Origin: Clostridia bacterium
GTDB lineage: Bacteria; Bacillota; Clostridia; Christensenellales; QALW01
Assembly: GCA_900769815.1 (NCBI GenBank)
Contig: CAAGID010000010.1
Span: 1-56,904 of the forward strand
Length of the DNA: 56,904 nucleotides
Reading direction: 5' to 3'
Shown here: positions 26,179 to 35,260 of the stretch, piece after piece
How positions within the stretch are numbered: the first letter of the stretch is position 1
How the letters are laid out: every line of letters begins with the position of its first letter
The notes under the pieces: generated by a model
Told to the model about the DNA's origin: nothing
What the model saw: the letters and a program-made list of their open reading frames with translations, nothing else
Database searches by the model: none
Program-made: the position numbers and the translations under genes

Positions 26179-28473
26179 TTATAATTTATTTCTCTGTATT
26201 TTACCGCTCGTTGTTTTGGGAAGTTCATCCCTAAAAACAACAACACGGGGATATTTATAAGGTGCAGTACGCTGTTTAACGTACTCCTGAATCTCTTTCT
26301 TTAATTCATCAGTACCAGCGGTGCCTTTCGTTAAGACAATGCTTGCCTTAACAACCTGACCGCGGACTTCATCAGGCTCAGCTGAAACACCGCATTCTAA
26401 AACGTAAGGAAGCTCCATAATAACGTTTTCAATTTCAAAGGGACCTATGCGGTAGCCTGAAGATTTAATAACGTCATCAACTCTGCCAACGTACCAGAAG
26501 TAACCGTCTTCATCACGCCAAGCAGTATCACCTGTATGATAAAAACCGTCGTGATAGCACTCATTTGTTTTTTCTTCATCGGTATAATAGCCTTTGAACA
26601 AGCCACAAGGTGCACCATCTTTAACGTTGATACAGATTTCGCCAACCTCACCAACCTGAACGGGCTTATCATCAGCATCAAGAAGTTTAATATCATAAAG
26701 CGGAACGGGCTTACCCATTGAGCCAAGACGTGCTTTCGTACCTGCAAGGTTCGCTAAGGCTACCGTTGTTTCTGTCTGACCAAAGCCTTCCATAATCTGA
26801 AGCCCCGTTGCCTTTTCAAACTGACGAAAAACTTCAGGGTTAAGTGCTTCGCCTGCCGTTGTCATATGCTCAATGGATGATAAATCGAACTTGGAAAGAT
26901 CCTGTTTAATCATCATTCTCAGCATTGTAGGCGGTGCACAGAATGTTGTAATATTATACTTTTTGAACATAGGCATAATATCGTTGGCATCGAAGCGGTC
27001 AAAGTCATATGCAAATACGCCCGCTTCGCAAAGCCACTGACCGTACATTTTACCCCATGCGGCTTTTGCCCAGCCTGTATCGGAAATTGTAAGGTGTAAA
27101 CCGTCAGGATTAACACAATGCCAATATTTTGCCGTGATAAAATGTCCTAATGGATATTTATATGAATGCATTGCAAGCTTGGGATTTCCCGTTGTACCTG
27201 AAGTAAAGTACATAAGCATTAAATCGTCGCCGCAAGGTGTTTTTTCGTCTCTATCAAATTTACCGGTGTAAAGGCTGTATTCTTCGTCAAAATTGCGCCA
27301 ACCTTCACGTGGCTCGCCAACGATTACCTTTGTTTCAAGGGTAGGTGCATTTTCTGCCGCCTTATCAACTTCATCAGCAACGATGCCGTCAGAAGTACAG
27401 ATAATCATTTTGACGCCTGCTTTATTGAAACGGTAAGTTATATCGTGCTCCTTTAACTGATTTGTTGCAGGAATTGCTATTGCACCTATCTTATGAAGTG
27501 CAACCATCGAGAACCAGAACTGATAGTGACGTTTTAATATAAGCATTACCTTGTCGCCTTTTTTAATACCTAAAGACTTAAAGTAATTTGCAGTCTGTGA
27601 ACTTGCACGTTTAAGTTCAGCGAAAGTAAATTTATTTTCAGTGCCATCAACACCGATATGCATAAGAGCAGTTTTATCAGGCTGTTCTCTGCCGATACGG
27701 TCAACAACGTCAAAGGCAAAGTTAAAGTTATCCTCATTCTTAAATGAAATAGCCTGTAAAATGCCTGCTTCGTTTTCTGTAGGAATAATAAAATCTTCCC
27801 AAACACGCTTTCTTAAAGAAGTTTCCTTCTTCTTTTTAGGTGCGAAAGTAAAATCTCTGGTTCCTCCGTGAACAAGCTCTTTTTCCTGAGACGCATTAAG
27901 AACAAATGCATAGAAAATACAGTCTGCATTTTCAACTGCAATCATACCGTGAGGCTTAGATGAATCGTAATAGATACTGTCGCCTTCGTGAAGAATCTCC
28001 ACGTGGTCGCCTACCTGAACCTTTAATGCACCTGAAATAACGATGTCACATTCCTGACCTTCGTGAGTAGTAAGTTCAATATCCTTATTAACCGAATTTT
28101 CATCGTAAGGGAAAACAACGTACAAAGGCTCAGCAATACGGTTTTTAAATGAAGGAGCAAGGTTATAATAAGTCATACCGTGTGCCTTCTGAATTTCCTG
28201 ACCTTCGCCTTTACGTGTCAATGTGTAGCCTGCAAGTCGGGGACTTGTGCCGTCAATAATGTCAGTAACGTCAACGTTAAGTGCAAGAGAGCATTTATAC
28301 AAGAACGCAAAGTTAAGATCCTCCTTGCCTTCTTCACAAGCGATATATTCTTCAATAGAAACGCCTGTTTTTAATGCCATTTCCTCTTGTGTAAGCCCAA
28401 CAATTTCACGCAGCGTTTTTATACGCTGTGCCATTTCCTGAATCTTAAATTCAAGACCTGTTGCTGTTTTCAT
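26179..28473 (-). CDS. HTH-cupin-acyl-CoA synthetase fusion (Val unit)
   Basis: 764 residues from ATG 28473, which has TTGGAGG upstream; the frame extends further up only through the T-box terminator. Domain 1 (about 10-65) is a Cro/C1-type HTH (RIKTLREIVGLTQEEMALKT). Domain 2 (about 120-200) is a cupin (ELTTHEGQECDIVISG, LHEGDSIYYDSSKPHGMIAV). Domain 3 (about 250-764) is a medium/short-chain acyl-CoA synthetase: P-loop YFTSGTTGNPKLAMHS, EGFGQTETTVAL, HTGDTAWRDEDGYFWYVGR and the C-terminal catalytic Lys in PKTTSGKIQRNKL. Likely activates a branched short-chain acid, isobutyrate by context, to the CoA ester. First gene of the Val T-box operon. A regulator-like N-terminus on an enzyme is unusual. 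Confidence 0.88.
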   Translation of the reverse strand: MKTATGLEFKIQEMAQRIKTLREIVGLTQEEMALKTGVSIEEYIACEEGKEDLNFAFLYKCSLALNVDVTDIIDGTSPRLAGYTLTRKGEGQEIQKAHGMTYYNLAPSFKNRIAEPLYVVFPYDENSVNKDIELTTHEGQECDIVISGALKVQVGDHVEILHEGDSIYYDSSKPHGMIAVENADCIFYAFVLNASQEKELVHGGTRDFTFAPKKKKETSLRKRVWEDFIIPTENEAGILQAISFKNEDNFNFAFDVVDRIGREQPDKTALMHIGVDGTENKFTFAELKRASSQTANYFKSLGIKKGDKVMLILKRHYQFWFSMVALHKIGAIAIPATNQLKEHDITYRFNKAGVKMIICTSDGIVADEVDKAAENAPTLETKVIVGEPREGWRNFDEEYSLYTGKFDRDEKTPCGDDLMLMYFTSGTTGNPKLAMHSYKYPLGHFITAKYWHCVNPDGLHLTISDTGWAKAAWGKMYGQWLCEAGVFAYDFDRFDANDIMPMFKKYNITTFCAPPTMLRMMIKQDLSKFDLSSIEHMTTAGEALNPEVFRQFEKATGLQIMEGFGQTETTVALANLAGTKARLGSMGKPVPLYDIKLLDADDKPVQVGEVGEICINVKDGAPCGLFKGYYTDEEKTNECYHDGFYHTGDTAWRDEDGYFWYVGRVDDVIKSSGYRIGPFEIENVIMELPYVLECGVSAEPDEVRGQVVKASIVLTKGTAGTDELKKEIQEYVKQRTAPYKYPRVVVFRDELPKTTSGKIQRNKL

Positions 28474-28504
28474 AAAAATCCTCCAAATACTTTCAGGCAA
28501 ACAA

Positions 28505-28780
28505 TAAAAGCCCGCCTCAAAGATATGATAACTTTGAGACGAGCACATAAAATTACCCGCGGTACCACTCAAATTGCACAAACAAACTGTGCCACCTCAG
28601 ACTCGAACAAGCCTTATGCATTTACGCAGCAATAACGGAAAGGTTCTACTTGAATAAAATTCTTTCTTCCTTTCGGCTCGGATGCTACAAAAACTGTACT
28701 TCTCGTAACGGCTTACACCAACCGCCGTCTCTCTTTGATCTGAATGTACAATTCCCTCATCGTCAAAGCCTTTCTTATAT
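28505..28780 (-). promoter_or_regulatory. T-box leader, specifier read as Val (GUA)
   Basis: tRNA-sensing leader of the ACS-ilvE-vor operon. The T-box core GAGTGGTACCGCGG is at plus 28554-28571; a 13-bp terminator stem (plus 28510-28522 with 28532-28544) plus T-run follows. Stem I has AGAGAG and GGUUGGUGUAAGCC at its tip, a base helix GGCU/AGCC, a UUGAC kink-turn strand and a lower helix GAUG/CAUC. One base above CAUC lies GUA (plus 28686-28688), the specifier position when aligned with glyQS and the two sister leaders. High uncharged tRNA-Val should favour read-through. The frame-shifted alternative UUG is less likely. Confidence 0.9.
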
Positions 28781-28786
28781 ATGAGA

Positions 28787-28816
28787 ATTATATCATATCA
28801 CACAAAATATTGTCAA
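28787..28816 (-). promoter_or_regulatory. Promoter of the Val T-box operon
   Basis: On the minus strand TTGACA (plus 28811-28816), 18-base spacer, TATAAT (plus 28787-28792). It starts 9 bases after the stop of the Ile-unit synthetase, so the Val unit is transcribed independently. Confidence 0.8.
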
Positions 28817-28824
28817 CTGATTTT

Positions 28825-31092
28825 TTAAAGTTTATTACGCTGTATCTTACCACTGATAGTCTTGGGAAGTTCATCGCAAAATACCACAATTCGGGGATAT
28901 TTATAAGGTGCGGTATGATTTTTAACATACTCCTGAATTTCCTTTTTAAGTGCCTCTGTTGGCTCTGTTCCCTTTGTTAATACTATGCTTGCTTTAACAA
29001 CCTGACCGCGAATCTCATCAGGTGCTGCTGAAACACCGCACTCTAAAACGTAAGGAAGTTCCATTATAACACTTTCAATTTCAAAGGGTCCTATACGGTA
29101 ACCTGAAGACTTGATAACGTCATCAATACGGCTTACGTACCAGAAGTAACCGTCTTCATCACGCCATGCAGTATCGCCTGTATGATACATACCGTCGTGC
29201 CAAGCTTCCTGAGTTTTTTCATCATCAAGATAATACTCCCTGAAAAGACCGCAGGGTACATTTTTATCAGTATGAATTACAATTTCTCCCGTTTCGCCGT
29301 TAGGAAGCGAGTTGCCGTCGGGGTCAACGATATCAATATCATATTGGGGCGATGCCTTACCCATTGAGCCTATTTTAGGCGTTGTACCTCTTAAATTACA
29401 GATAGTAAGAGTCGTTTCTGTCTGACCGAAGCCTTCCATAATTTCAAGTCCCGTTGCAAGTTTAAATTGTTTGTAAACCTCAGGGTTAAGTGCTTCGCCT
29501 GCAGTTGTTATATGATGAATACTTGATAGATCAAACTTGGAAAGGTCGTCTTTTATAAACATCCTGAGCATTGTGGGAGGTGCACAGAAGGTAGTTATAT
29601 TGTACTTTTTGAACATCGGAAGAATATCTGCGGCATCAAAACGGTCAAAGTCATATACAAATACCGCACCTTCGCAGAGCCACTGACCGTAGAGTTTGCC
29701 CCAAAGTGATTTACCCCATCCCGTATCTGAAATTGTAAGGTGGAGTCCGTCGCGTTCACAACAATGCCAATATTTTGCAGTAACAAAATGGCCTAATGCA
29801 TAAGTATGTTTATGGCTTGCCATTTTGGGGTTACCGGTTGTTCCTGAAGTAAAGAACATAAGTGCGGCATCATCGCCTGCTGAAGTATCTTCCGTTCTTT
29901 CAAACTTGCCTGAGAAGCGAACGTACTCCTCGTTGAAATCGTGCCAGCCTTCTTTGGGTGTACCAACAATTATCTTTGTGTCTACCTGTGGACAATTTTT
30001 TATAGCATTTTCTGCAATGTCCGAAACGTCGCCGTCAGAAGTAATAACAAGTGCCTTAACGCCTGCGGCATTGAAACGATACTCAAAATCGTGTTCCTTT
30101 AACTGATTAGTTGCGGGAATTGCCACAGCACCTAACTTATGAAGTGCAACCATACAGAACCAGAACTGATAATGGCGTTTAAGAACGAGCATTACTTTAT
30201 CTCCCTTTTTGATACCTAAGGAAGCAAAATAGTTTGCTGTCTGGTTTGAAGCACGCTTTATATCCTTGAAAGTAAACCTGCGTTCAACGTGATTTTTATC
30301 AACGTGAAGCATTGCGAGTTTTTCAGGGAATTTATCAGCAATTTCATCAACAATATCAAAGCCAAAGTTGAACGTTTCAGTATTTTCAAAGTGAATATTC
30401 TGTAATGCACCGTTTTCATCTTCCTGACACTTAACGAACTTCTCACAGATAAGATTTTCAGAAGTTTTGGCTGAAACAATACTCTTACGTACTTCTTCTT
30501 CCTTTGTATCTTCGCCGGGAAGAACAACTGCACAGAAGACACAGTCCTTGCCCTCAACGGCGATCATACCGTGAGGTGTTGAAGAATCATAATAAATGCT
30601 GTCTCCTTCGTGAAGAATCTCGGTGTGATTACCTACCTGCACTTTAAGGCTACCTGAAAGGATAAGGTCAAATTCTTGACCGGAATGTTTTGTTAAGTGA
30701 ATAGGCTTATTCTGCTGTTCAACAGAGTATTCGTAACGAACCATATAAGGCTCGGCAATCTTGTCACGGAATTTAGGTGCAAGGTTCTTAATATCTATAC
30801 CGTCTTCCTTGGCGGTAACCTGCCCCTGTCCTTTTCTTGTAACAGTATAACTTGAAAGGTGTGCACCTTTTCCTTCAAGAAGTTCTGAAAGTTCTATATC
30901 AAAAACCAAAGCACATTTATGAATAAATGTAAAAGGAATATCTGCCTGACCGCCTTCATAACGTGTGTATGCATCAAGCGTTACTTCTGTTTTTTCTGCC
31001 ATTTCAATTTGAGAAAAACCCATAATTTCACGCATTTCCTTAATTCGTGAAGCTATCTCCGAAAGTCTGGTCATGGTAGTATTTGTTGTCAT
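28825..31092 (-). CDS. HTH-cupin-acyl-CoA synthetase fusion (Ile unit)
   Basis: 755 residues from ATG 31092 with AAGGAGAG upstream. Same three-domain plan as the Val-unit protein: Cro/C1 HTH (RIKEMREIMGFSQIEMAEKT), cupin (EFDLILSGSLKVQVGNHTE, GDSIYYDSSTPHGMIAV), then an AMP-binding acyl-CoA synthetase (FFTSGTTGNPKMASHK, MEGFGQTETTLTI, DVIKSSGYRIGPFEIES, PKTISGKIQRNKL). The two are clear paralogues, most conserved in the catalytic part. Alone in its transcript under an Ile-type T-box, so its substrate is inferred to be 2-methylbutyrate. The cupin keeps several His/Glu residues, but a metal site is not certain. Confidence 0.88.
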   Translation of the reverse strand: MTTNTTMTRLSEIASRIKEMREIMGFSQIEMAEKTEVTLDAYTRYEGGQADIPFTFIHKCALVFDIELSELLEGKGAHLSSYTVTRKGQGQVTAKEDGIDIKNLAPKFRDKIAEPYMVRYEYSVEQQNKPIHLTKHSGQEFDLILSGSLKVQVGNHTEILHEGDSIYYDSSTPHGMIAVEGKDCVFCAVVLPGEDTKEEEVRKSIVSAKTSENLICEKFVKCQEDENGALQNIHFENTETFNFGFDIVDEIADKFPEKLAMLHVDKNHVERRFTFKDIKRASNQTANYFASLGIKKGDKVMLVLKRHYQFWFCMVALHKLGAVAIPATNQLKEHDFEYRFNAAGVKALVITSDGDVSDIAENAIKNCPQVDTKIIVGTPKEGWHDFNEEYVRFSGKFERTEDTSAGDDAALMFFTSGTTGNPKMASHKHTYALGHFVTAKYWHCCERDGLHLTISDTGWGKSLWGKLYGQWLCEGAVFVYDFDRFDAADILPMFKKYNITTFCAPPTMLRMFIKDDLSKFDLSSIHHITTAGEALNPEVYKQFKLATGLEIMEGFGQTETTLTICNLRGTTPKIGSMGKASPQYDIDIVDPDGNSLPNGETGEIVIHTDKNVPCGLFREYYLDDEKTQEAWHDGMYHTGDTAWRDEDGYFWYVSRIDDVIKSSGYRIGPFEIESVIMELPYVLECGVSAAPDEIRGQVVKASIVLTKGTEPTEALKKEIQEYVKNHTAPYKYPRIVVFCDELPKTISGKIQRNKL

Positions 31093-31120
31093 TCTACATC
31101 TCTCCTTTTTTAAAAAAATA

Positions 31121-31386
31121 AAAACCCGTCTCAAATACATTGAGACGAGTTATAATATACCCGCGGTACCACTCAATTTGCACGGTGTGACCCGTACCCC
31201 TTAAGGCTCCTTTAAGCCCGATGCCTTTACGCAGCAATCACGGAAGACGCCTACAAATAATTTTCGGATCTTCAGCTCAGAAGTGATAGGAAATGCAAAC
31301 TTTGTTTATCAGGCTTCCACCTATGCCCGACTCTCTGTAAAACGACGTATGCTTCCGTCTTCGTCATAGCTTTTATATTTAATTAT
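31121..31386 (-). promoter_or_regulatory. T-box leader, specifier read as Ile (AUC)
   Basis: T-box core GAGTGGTACCGCGGG at plus 31159-31176. The terminator pairs ACTCGTCTCA with TGAGACGGGT (plus 31141-31150 with 31124-31133), then TTTT. Stem I has AGAGAG and GGUGGAAGCC at the tip, base helix AGCU/AGCU, kink strand AUGAC and lower helix GAAG/CUUC. One base (A) above CUUC is AUC (plus 31285-31287). Same geometry as the Val and Leu leaders. Confidence 0.9.
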
Positions 31387-31392
31387 GTACAA

Positions 31393-31421
31393 ATAATATC
31401 ACAGTGTTTTTTTCTTGTCAA
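31393..31421 (-). promoter_or_regulatory. Promoter of the Ile T-box unit
   Basis: Minus strand TTGACA (plus 31416-31421), 17-base spacer, TATTAT (plus 31393-31398). The -10 box lies just past, and the -35 box within, the 3' end of the TIM-barrel synthetase gene. Confidence 0.78.
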
Positions 31422-33873
31422 CTACTTTTTTTATTCCTAAAAGTTCAATTGACATATCACGCATCTTATACTTTAAAATTTTGCCTGCGGCATTCATCGG
31501 GAATTCCTTTGTAAACACAAAATATCTTGGTACTTTATGCTTTGCCATATGGGAATCGCCATACAAACGCATTTCAGCTTCATCAGAGGTTTCGCCGTCG
31601 TTAACGATAATCCAAGCACAGGCTTCCTCTCCGTAGCGTTCATCAGGCACACCTACAACCTGAACGTCACGCACCTTGGGATGAGTAAGATAGAATTCTT
31701 CAATTTCCCTTGGATAAAGGTTTTCGCCGCCTCTGATAATCATATCCTTAAGCCTACCCGTAACCTTATAATAGCCTTCAGGCGTGCGCATACAGATATC
31801 GCCTGAATGAAGCCACCCGTCTTTATCTATTGTCTGCTCAGTTGCCTTTGGCATCTTGTAATAACCTTTCATTATGTTATAGCCACGTGCAACAAATTCG
31901 CCGTTTTCGCCGTCAGGTAATTCTTCTCCTGTTTCGGGGTCAATAATCTTACATTCGACACCGGGGAAAGCACTGCCTACAGTTTCAACACGAAGGTCTA
32001 TATCCTCATTAACTTCTCCCATTGTGCAGCCCGGCGATGCTTCCGTCTGACCGTAAACGCTGATAATCTCCTTCATATTCATTTCTTCGGCTGCACGACG
32101 CATTAGGTCTGCAGGACAGTTTGCTCCTGCCATAATACCAGTACGGATATATGAAAAATCAGTTTTTGCAAAATCCTCATGATTAAACATTGCAATAAAC
32201 ATAGTGGGAACACCGTTAAAACAAGTAATCTTTTCATTATGTACGCACGCAAGTGAAGATTTGGGCGAGAAGTACGGCATAGGACAAATAGTTCCGCCGT
32301 GAGTCATAAGATTGGTCATGGAAAGTACCATTCCGAAACAATGGAACATAGGTACCTGAATCATCATTCTGTCAGCTGTAGAAATATCCATTCTGTCGCC
32401 AATGATTTTACCGTTATTTATAATGTTATTATGGGTAAGCATAACTCCTTTAGGGAAGCCTGTTGTGCCTGAAGTGTACTGCATATTACATACGTCGTCA
32501 GATTTTACCATTGATGCACGTCTGCGTACTTCCTCCCTTGGTACAAGAGTATTTCTTTCAACAAACTCATCCCATTCAAGGCAACCATCCATATTAAAGC
32601 CAACAGAAATAACATTTCTTAAGAAGGGCAGTGTTTTTGAATAAAGAGGCTTGCCCTTTTCGGTATTTTTAAGTTCAGGACAAAGCTCCTGAATAATTTC
32701 CTTGTAATTTGAATCTTTGCAATCCTCAATCATTACAAGTGTGTGGGTGTCGGACTGTCTTAAAAGGTACTCTGCCTCGTGAATTTTATAAGCAGTATTT
32801 ACAGTTACAAGAACTGCGCCGATTTTTACCGTTGCCCAGAAAGTTAAAAACCACTGAGGTACGTTCGTTGCCCATATTGCAACGTGATGACCAGGTTTTA
32901 CGCCTAAAGAAATAAGCGCAGAAGCAACCTTATCAACGTCATCACGGAACTGAGAGTAAGTTCTTGTATAATCAAGCGTAGTATATTTAAATGCGTACTG
33001 ATCAGGATATCTTTCAACCATTGTATCAAGAACTTCAGAAAAAGTTATATCAAGCACATCGTACTTTTTCCAAGGGAAAGTTCCTGTTTTTGAACGGTTA
33101 TAATAGATTTCCTGCTGTTTTTTAACTTCACTGTTCTCCATAAAGCTGACAAAATGAGTTAAAACAATATCAGCATCAAGGATTTCATCGTTCCATAACG
33201 CACAAACGTAGCCATCATAATTAAGACTTCTTAAGGCATTGACAAAGTCTTTTACAGGTAAATCTCCTTCGCCTATAAGAACGTTATTTTCGCCCTTTTT
33301 ATCGCCTATACGAACGTATTGGATATATGCACCTAAGGTCTGTATTGTGGTATCTGCTAACTCGTTTCCGTTAAAGTAGGTTTCGCGGATATTCCAGGAA
33401 ACACCAATAACTGCATTGCCAAAAATATTTATAACCTCAAGTACCTTTTTTGTATCGGAAAGTACGCCGTCAGTTTCAACAAGAATTGAAACGTTGTATT
33501 TTTCGGCAACCTCAATAGCGGGTGCAAAAATTTCTTTTATTTTATCGCTATTAAAAATACTTTCAAAAGAAACACAAACTGCTGGCACGCCTGCTACAGA
33601 AGCCATTTCTACGGCTTTTTTAAGCATTTCAGCATCAGTGTTTTTATTTATTTTTTCAGGCAATGAAATTACACTTATGCCGATATGGCGATTGACAAGC
33701 TTACGTTTCGATGCGTTAACAGAGGCTGAATGAAAAATGCTGTCTTCGTGTGCCTTTTTTTCTGAAAATGCATCAAAAATCTCTATTCCCTGAAAGCCGT
33801 ATTGGCTTGTAATATTACAATATTCCAAAAACGAATTTGCCGTTACGTTTTTAGTTGAAAAAGCAAGTTTCAT
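31399..33873 (-). CDS. TIM-barrel (sugar isomerase-like) / acyl-CoA synthetase fusion (Leu unit)
   Basis: 824 residues from ATG 33873 with GAGGAAA inside the preceding gene's end. Residues about 1-260 are a xylose-isomerase-like (AP-endonuclease 2 superfamily) barrel: MKLAFSTKNV, YGFQGIEIFDAF, VSILVETDGVLSD, IQYVRIGDK...GEGDLPVKDFVNAL. Residues about 280-824 are an AMP-forming acyl-CoA synthetase of a different subgroup from the HTH-cupin ones: YTSGTTGFPKGVMLTH, SVYGQTEASPG, HSGDICMRTPEGYY, GRLKDMIIRGGENLYPREIEE, AAGKILKYKMRD. Predicted to activate an acid, isovalerate by its Leu T-box. The barrel's role is unknown; metal ligands expected in active isomerases are only partly evident. Confidence 0.88.
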   Translation of the reverse strand: MKLAFSTKNVTANSFLEYCNITSQYGFQGIEIFDAFSEKKAHEDSIFHSASVNASKRKLVNRHIGISVISLPEKINKNTDAEMLKKAVEMASVAGVPAVCVSFESIFNSDKIKEIFAPAIEVAEKYNVSILVETDGVLSDTKKVLEVINIFGNAVIGVSWNIRETYFNGNELADTTIQTLGAYIQYVRIGDKKGENNVLIGEGDLPVKDFVNALRSLNYDGYVCALWNDEILDADIVLTHFVSFMENSEVKKQQEIYYNRSKTGTFPWKKYDVLDITFSEVLDTMVERYPDQYAFKYTTLDYTRTYSQFRDDVDKVASALISLGVKPGHHVAIWATNVPQWFLTFWATVKIGAVLVTVNTAYKIHEAEYLLRQSDTHTLVMIEDCKDSNYKEIIQELCPELKNTEKGKPLYSKTLPFLRNVISVGFNMDGCLEWDEFVERNTLVPREEVRRRASMVKSDDVCNMQYTSGTTGFPKGVMLTHNNIINNGKIIGDRMDISTADRMMIQVPMFHCFGMVLSMTNLMTHGGTICPMPYFSPKSSLACVHNEKITCFNGVPTMFIAMFNHEDFAKTDFSYIRTGIMAGANCPADLMRRAAEEMNMKEIISVYGQTEASPGCTMGEVNEDIDLRVETVGSAFPGVECKIIDPETGEELPDGENGEFVARGYNIMKGYYKMPKATEQTIDKDGWLHSGDICMRTPEGYYKVTGRLKDMIIRGGENLYPREIEEFYLTHPKVRDVQVVGVPDERYGEEACAWIIVNDGETSDEAEMRLYGDSHMAKHKVPRYFVFTKEFPMNAAGKILKYKMRDMSIELLGIKKVVDKKKTL

Positions 33874-33874
33874 A

Positions 33875-35239
33875 TTAGTTTTCCTCATAAACTATTTTGT
33901 TAAGAGCGTTTACATAAGCACGGATACAGGCACCGACAATGTCTGTTGAAACGCCGTTTCCTGAATAAAGCTTACCATCGGCACGAAGACGGATAATTGA
34001 TGAGCCTACCGCTTCCCTGCCCTTTGTTACTGATTCTACCTTAAAATCGTCAAGCTCATAGTGATGTCCGATAATCTGTTCAATAGCGTGGAATGAAGCA
34101 TCAATAGGACCATCACCAGTTGCAACACCTGAAAGTCTTTCTCCGTCTTTTTCTAAGATAATGCTTGCAGTTGCAGTAATAACGTTACCGTTATTTACAA
34201 CGTAACTTATAAGATGATACGTTGAAGGTACCTGCATTGCACTTGTTGCAATAATTGCTTCAAGTTCCTTTGCGCCGATTGCACCGCGTTTTTTGGAAAC
34301 ACGCTTAAACTCCTCAAAAACCTTGCCGTAATCTTCACTTGAAAGTTCATAGCCAAGTTTTTGTGCAGCATCTTTAATATCGTCAATAGTTGCACTTTCA
34401 TCAAGACCCGAAATTAGCTTTTCCTCAATGCTTACTTCCTGAATTGCCTGGCTTTTATTATTTATATCTGCAACTGTTCTGTGGATTTTTGTAACATCAA
34501 GATTTGCTTCAATTTTAAGGTCGTTACCTCTTGCCCTTAAGATATCAGCAAACACATCTGCCCTAAGCCACGGACCTACGTTTGAGGTTACTATACCCTC
34601 TACCCCCGCTTTAATAGCTTCAACTGCACAAGCGGCTGCCATATTAAGAGCATCAGAAGGCTGAACATATACAGGAATAATATCTTTGATTTCAGATACA
34701 ATATTGAATACTTCATTAGGGAACGCAATACCTGCATCATCAACGATAGTCATATTTTTTGCACCTGCATCTTTTGAAGTCTGTGCACATTCTTTTAAGA
34801 ATCCCTCTTCTGCACGTGTTGCATCCTTTAAAGTAACATAAACTTCATCTGTAAATTTCTTTGCTTCTTTTACAAGCAAGGCAATTCTATCAAGCATTTT
34901 ATTTGCTTTAAGATGATACTGATACTCCATCTGAACCGTTGAAACGGGCATAACAACCTGGATTGCAACATTTTTGCCGTCTTTAACGGCATTAAATGCA
35001 CTTTCAACGTTATTTATATCATTAACTGAAACCGTTATTTTTGCATTCTCAACGCTTGTTGCAATAGTACGATAAACGATTGTATTTTCCTTTTCATTTA
35101 GTAATGCCGGTAGAATAATATTATCAAAGCCTGCACCATCAATAGCTGCAACCAGATTAAGCCTTTCTCTGAAAGTAAGTGTAGATTTTTCTTCGTTAAC
35201 AGCAAAAAGTGTGTTGTCAACAACTGCAATTTTTTTCAT
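33875..35239 (-). CDS. 2-isopropylmalate synthase-like protein lacking catalytic residues
   Basis: 454 residues. The barrel aligns with LeuA, but key sites are changed. DTTLRDGEQ is replaced by VDNTLFAVNE (residues 7-16), losing the catalytic Arg and metal Asp. The metal-binding HxH of VHCHND is replaced by YVQPSD (191-196), and the GERAGN loop is gone. The C-terminal 120 residues keep a good LeuA allosteric domain (GDGPIDASFHAIEQIIG, LYSGNGVSTDIVGACIRAY), which in LeuA binds leucine. Condensation of acetyl-CoA with 2-oxoisovalerate is therefore doubtful; a leucine-binding regulatory role or an altered reaction is possible. AAGGAGG start. First gene of the Leu T-box unit. Confidence 0.85.
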   Translation of the reverse strand: MKKIAVVDNTLFAVNEEKSTLTFRERLNLVAAIDGAGFDNIILPALLNEKENTIVYRTIATSVENAKITVSVNDINNVESAFNAVKDGKNVAIQVVMPVSTVQMEYQYHLKANKMLDRIALLVKEAKKFTDEVYVTLKDATRAEEGFLKECAQTSKDAGAKNMTIVDDAGIAFPNEVFNIVSEIKDIIPVYVQPSDALNMAAACAVEAIKAGVEGIVTSNVGPWLRADVFADILRARGNDLKIEANLDVTKIHRTVADINNKSQAIQEVSIEEKLISGLDESATIDDIKDAAQKLGYELSSEDYGKVFEEFKRVSKKRGAIGAKELEAIIATSAMQVPSTYHLISYVVNNGNVITATASIILEKDGERLSGVATGDGPIDASFHAIEQIIGHHYELDDFKVESVTKGREAVGSSIIRLRADGKLYSGNGVSTDIVGACIRAYVNALNKIVYEEN

Positions 35240-35260
35240 AAAACTGCCTCCTTAAAAAAA

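Noticed and set aside
28681..28700. Reading the specifier of the 28780 T-box as UUG (Leu) or UUU (Phe)
   Set aside because: These triplets fit only when counted from the upper helix, whose pairing is ambiguous here. Counting from the lower helix, as in glyQS and both sister leaders, gives GUA followed by a purine. Kept as the main uncertainty.
26179..31140. The two HTH-cupin synthetases as fused by assembly or annotation error
   Set aside because: Both copies have the same domain order with uninterrupted frames and different sequences, so the fusion is real.
33875..35239. LeuA-like gene as a pseudogene
   Set aside because: The frame is full length with a strong ribosome site, a T-box and a conserved regulatory domain; only the catalytic motifs changed.
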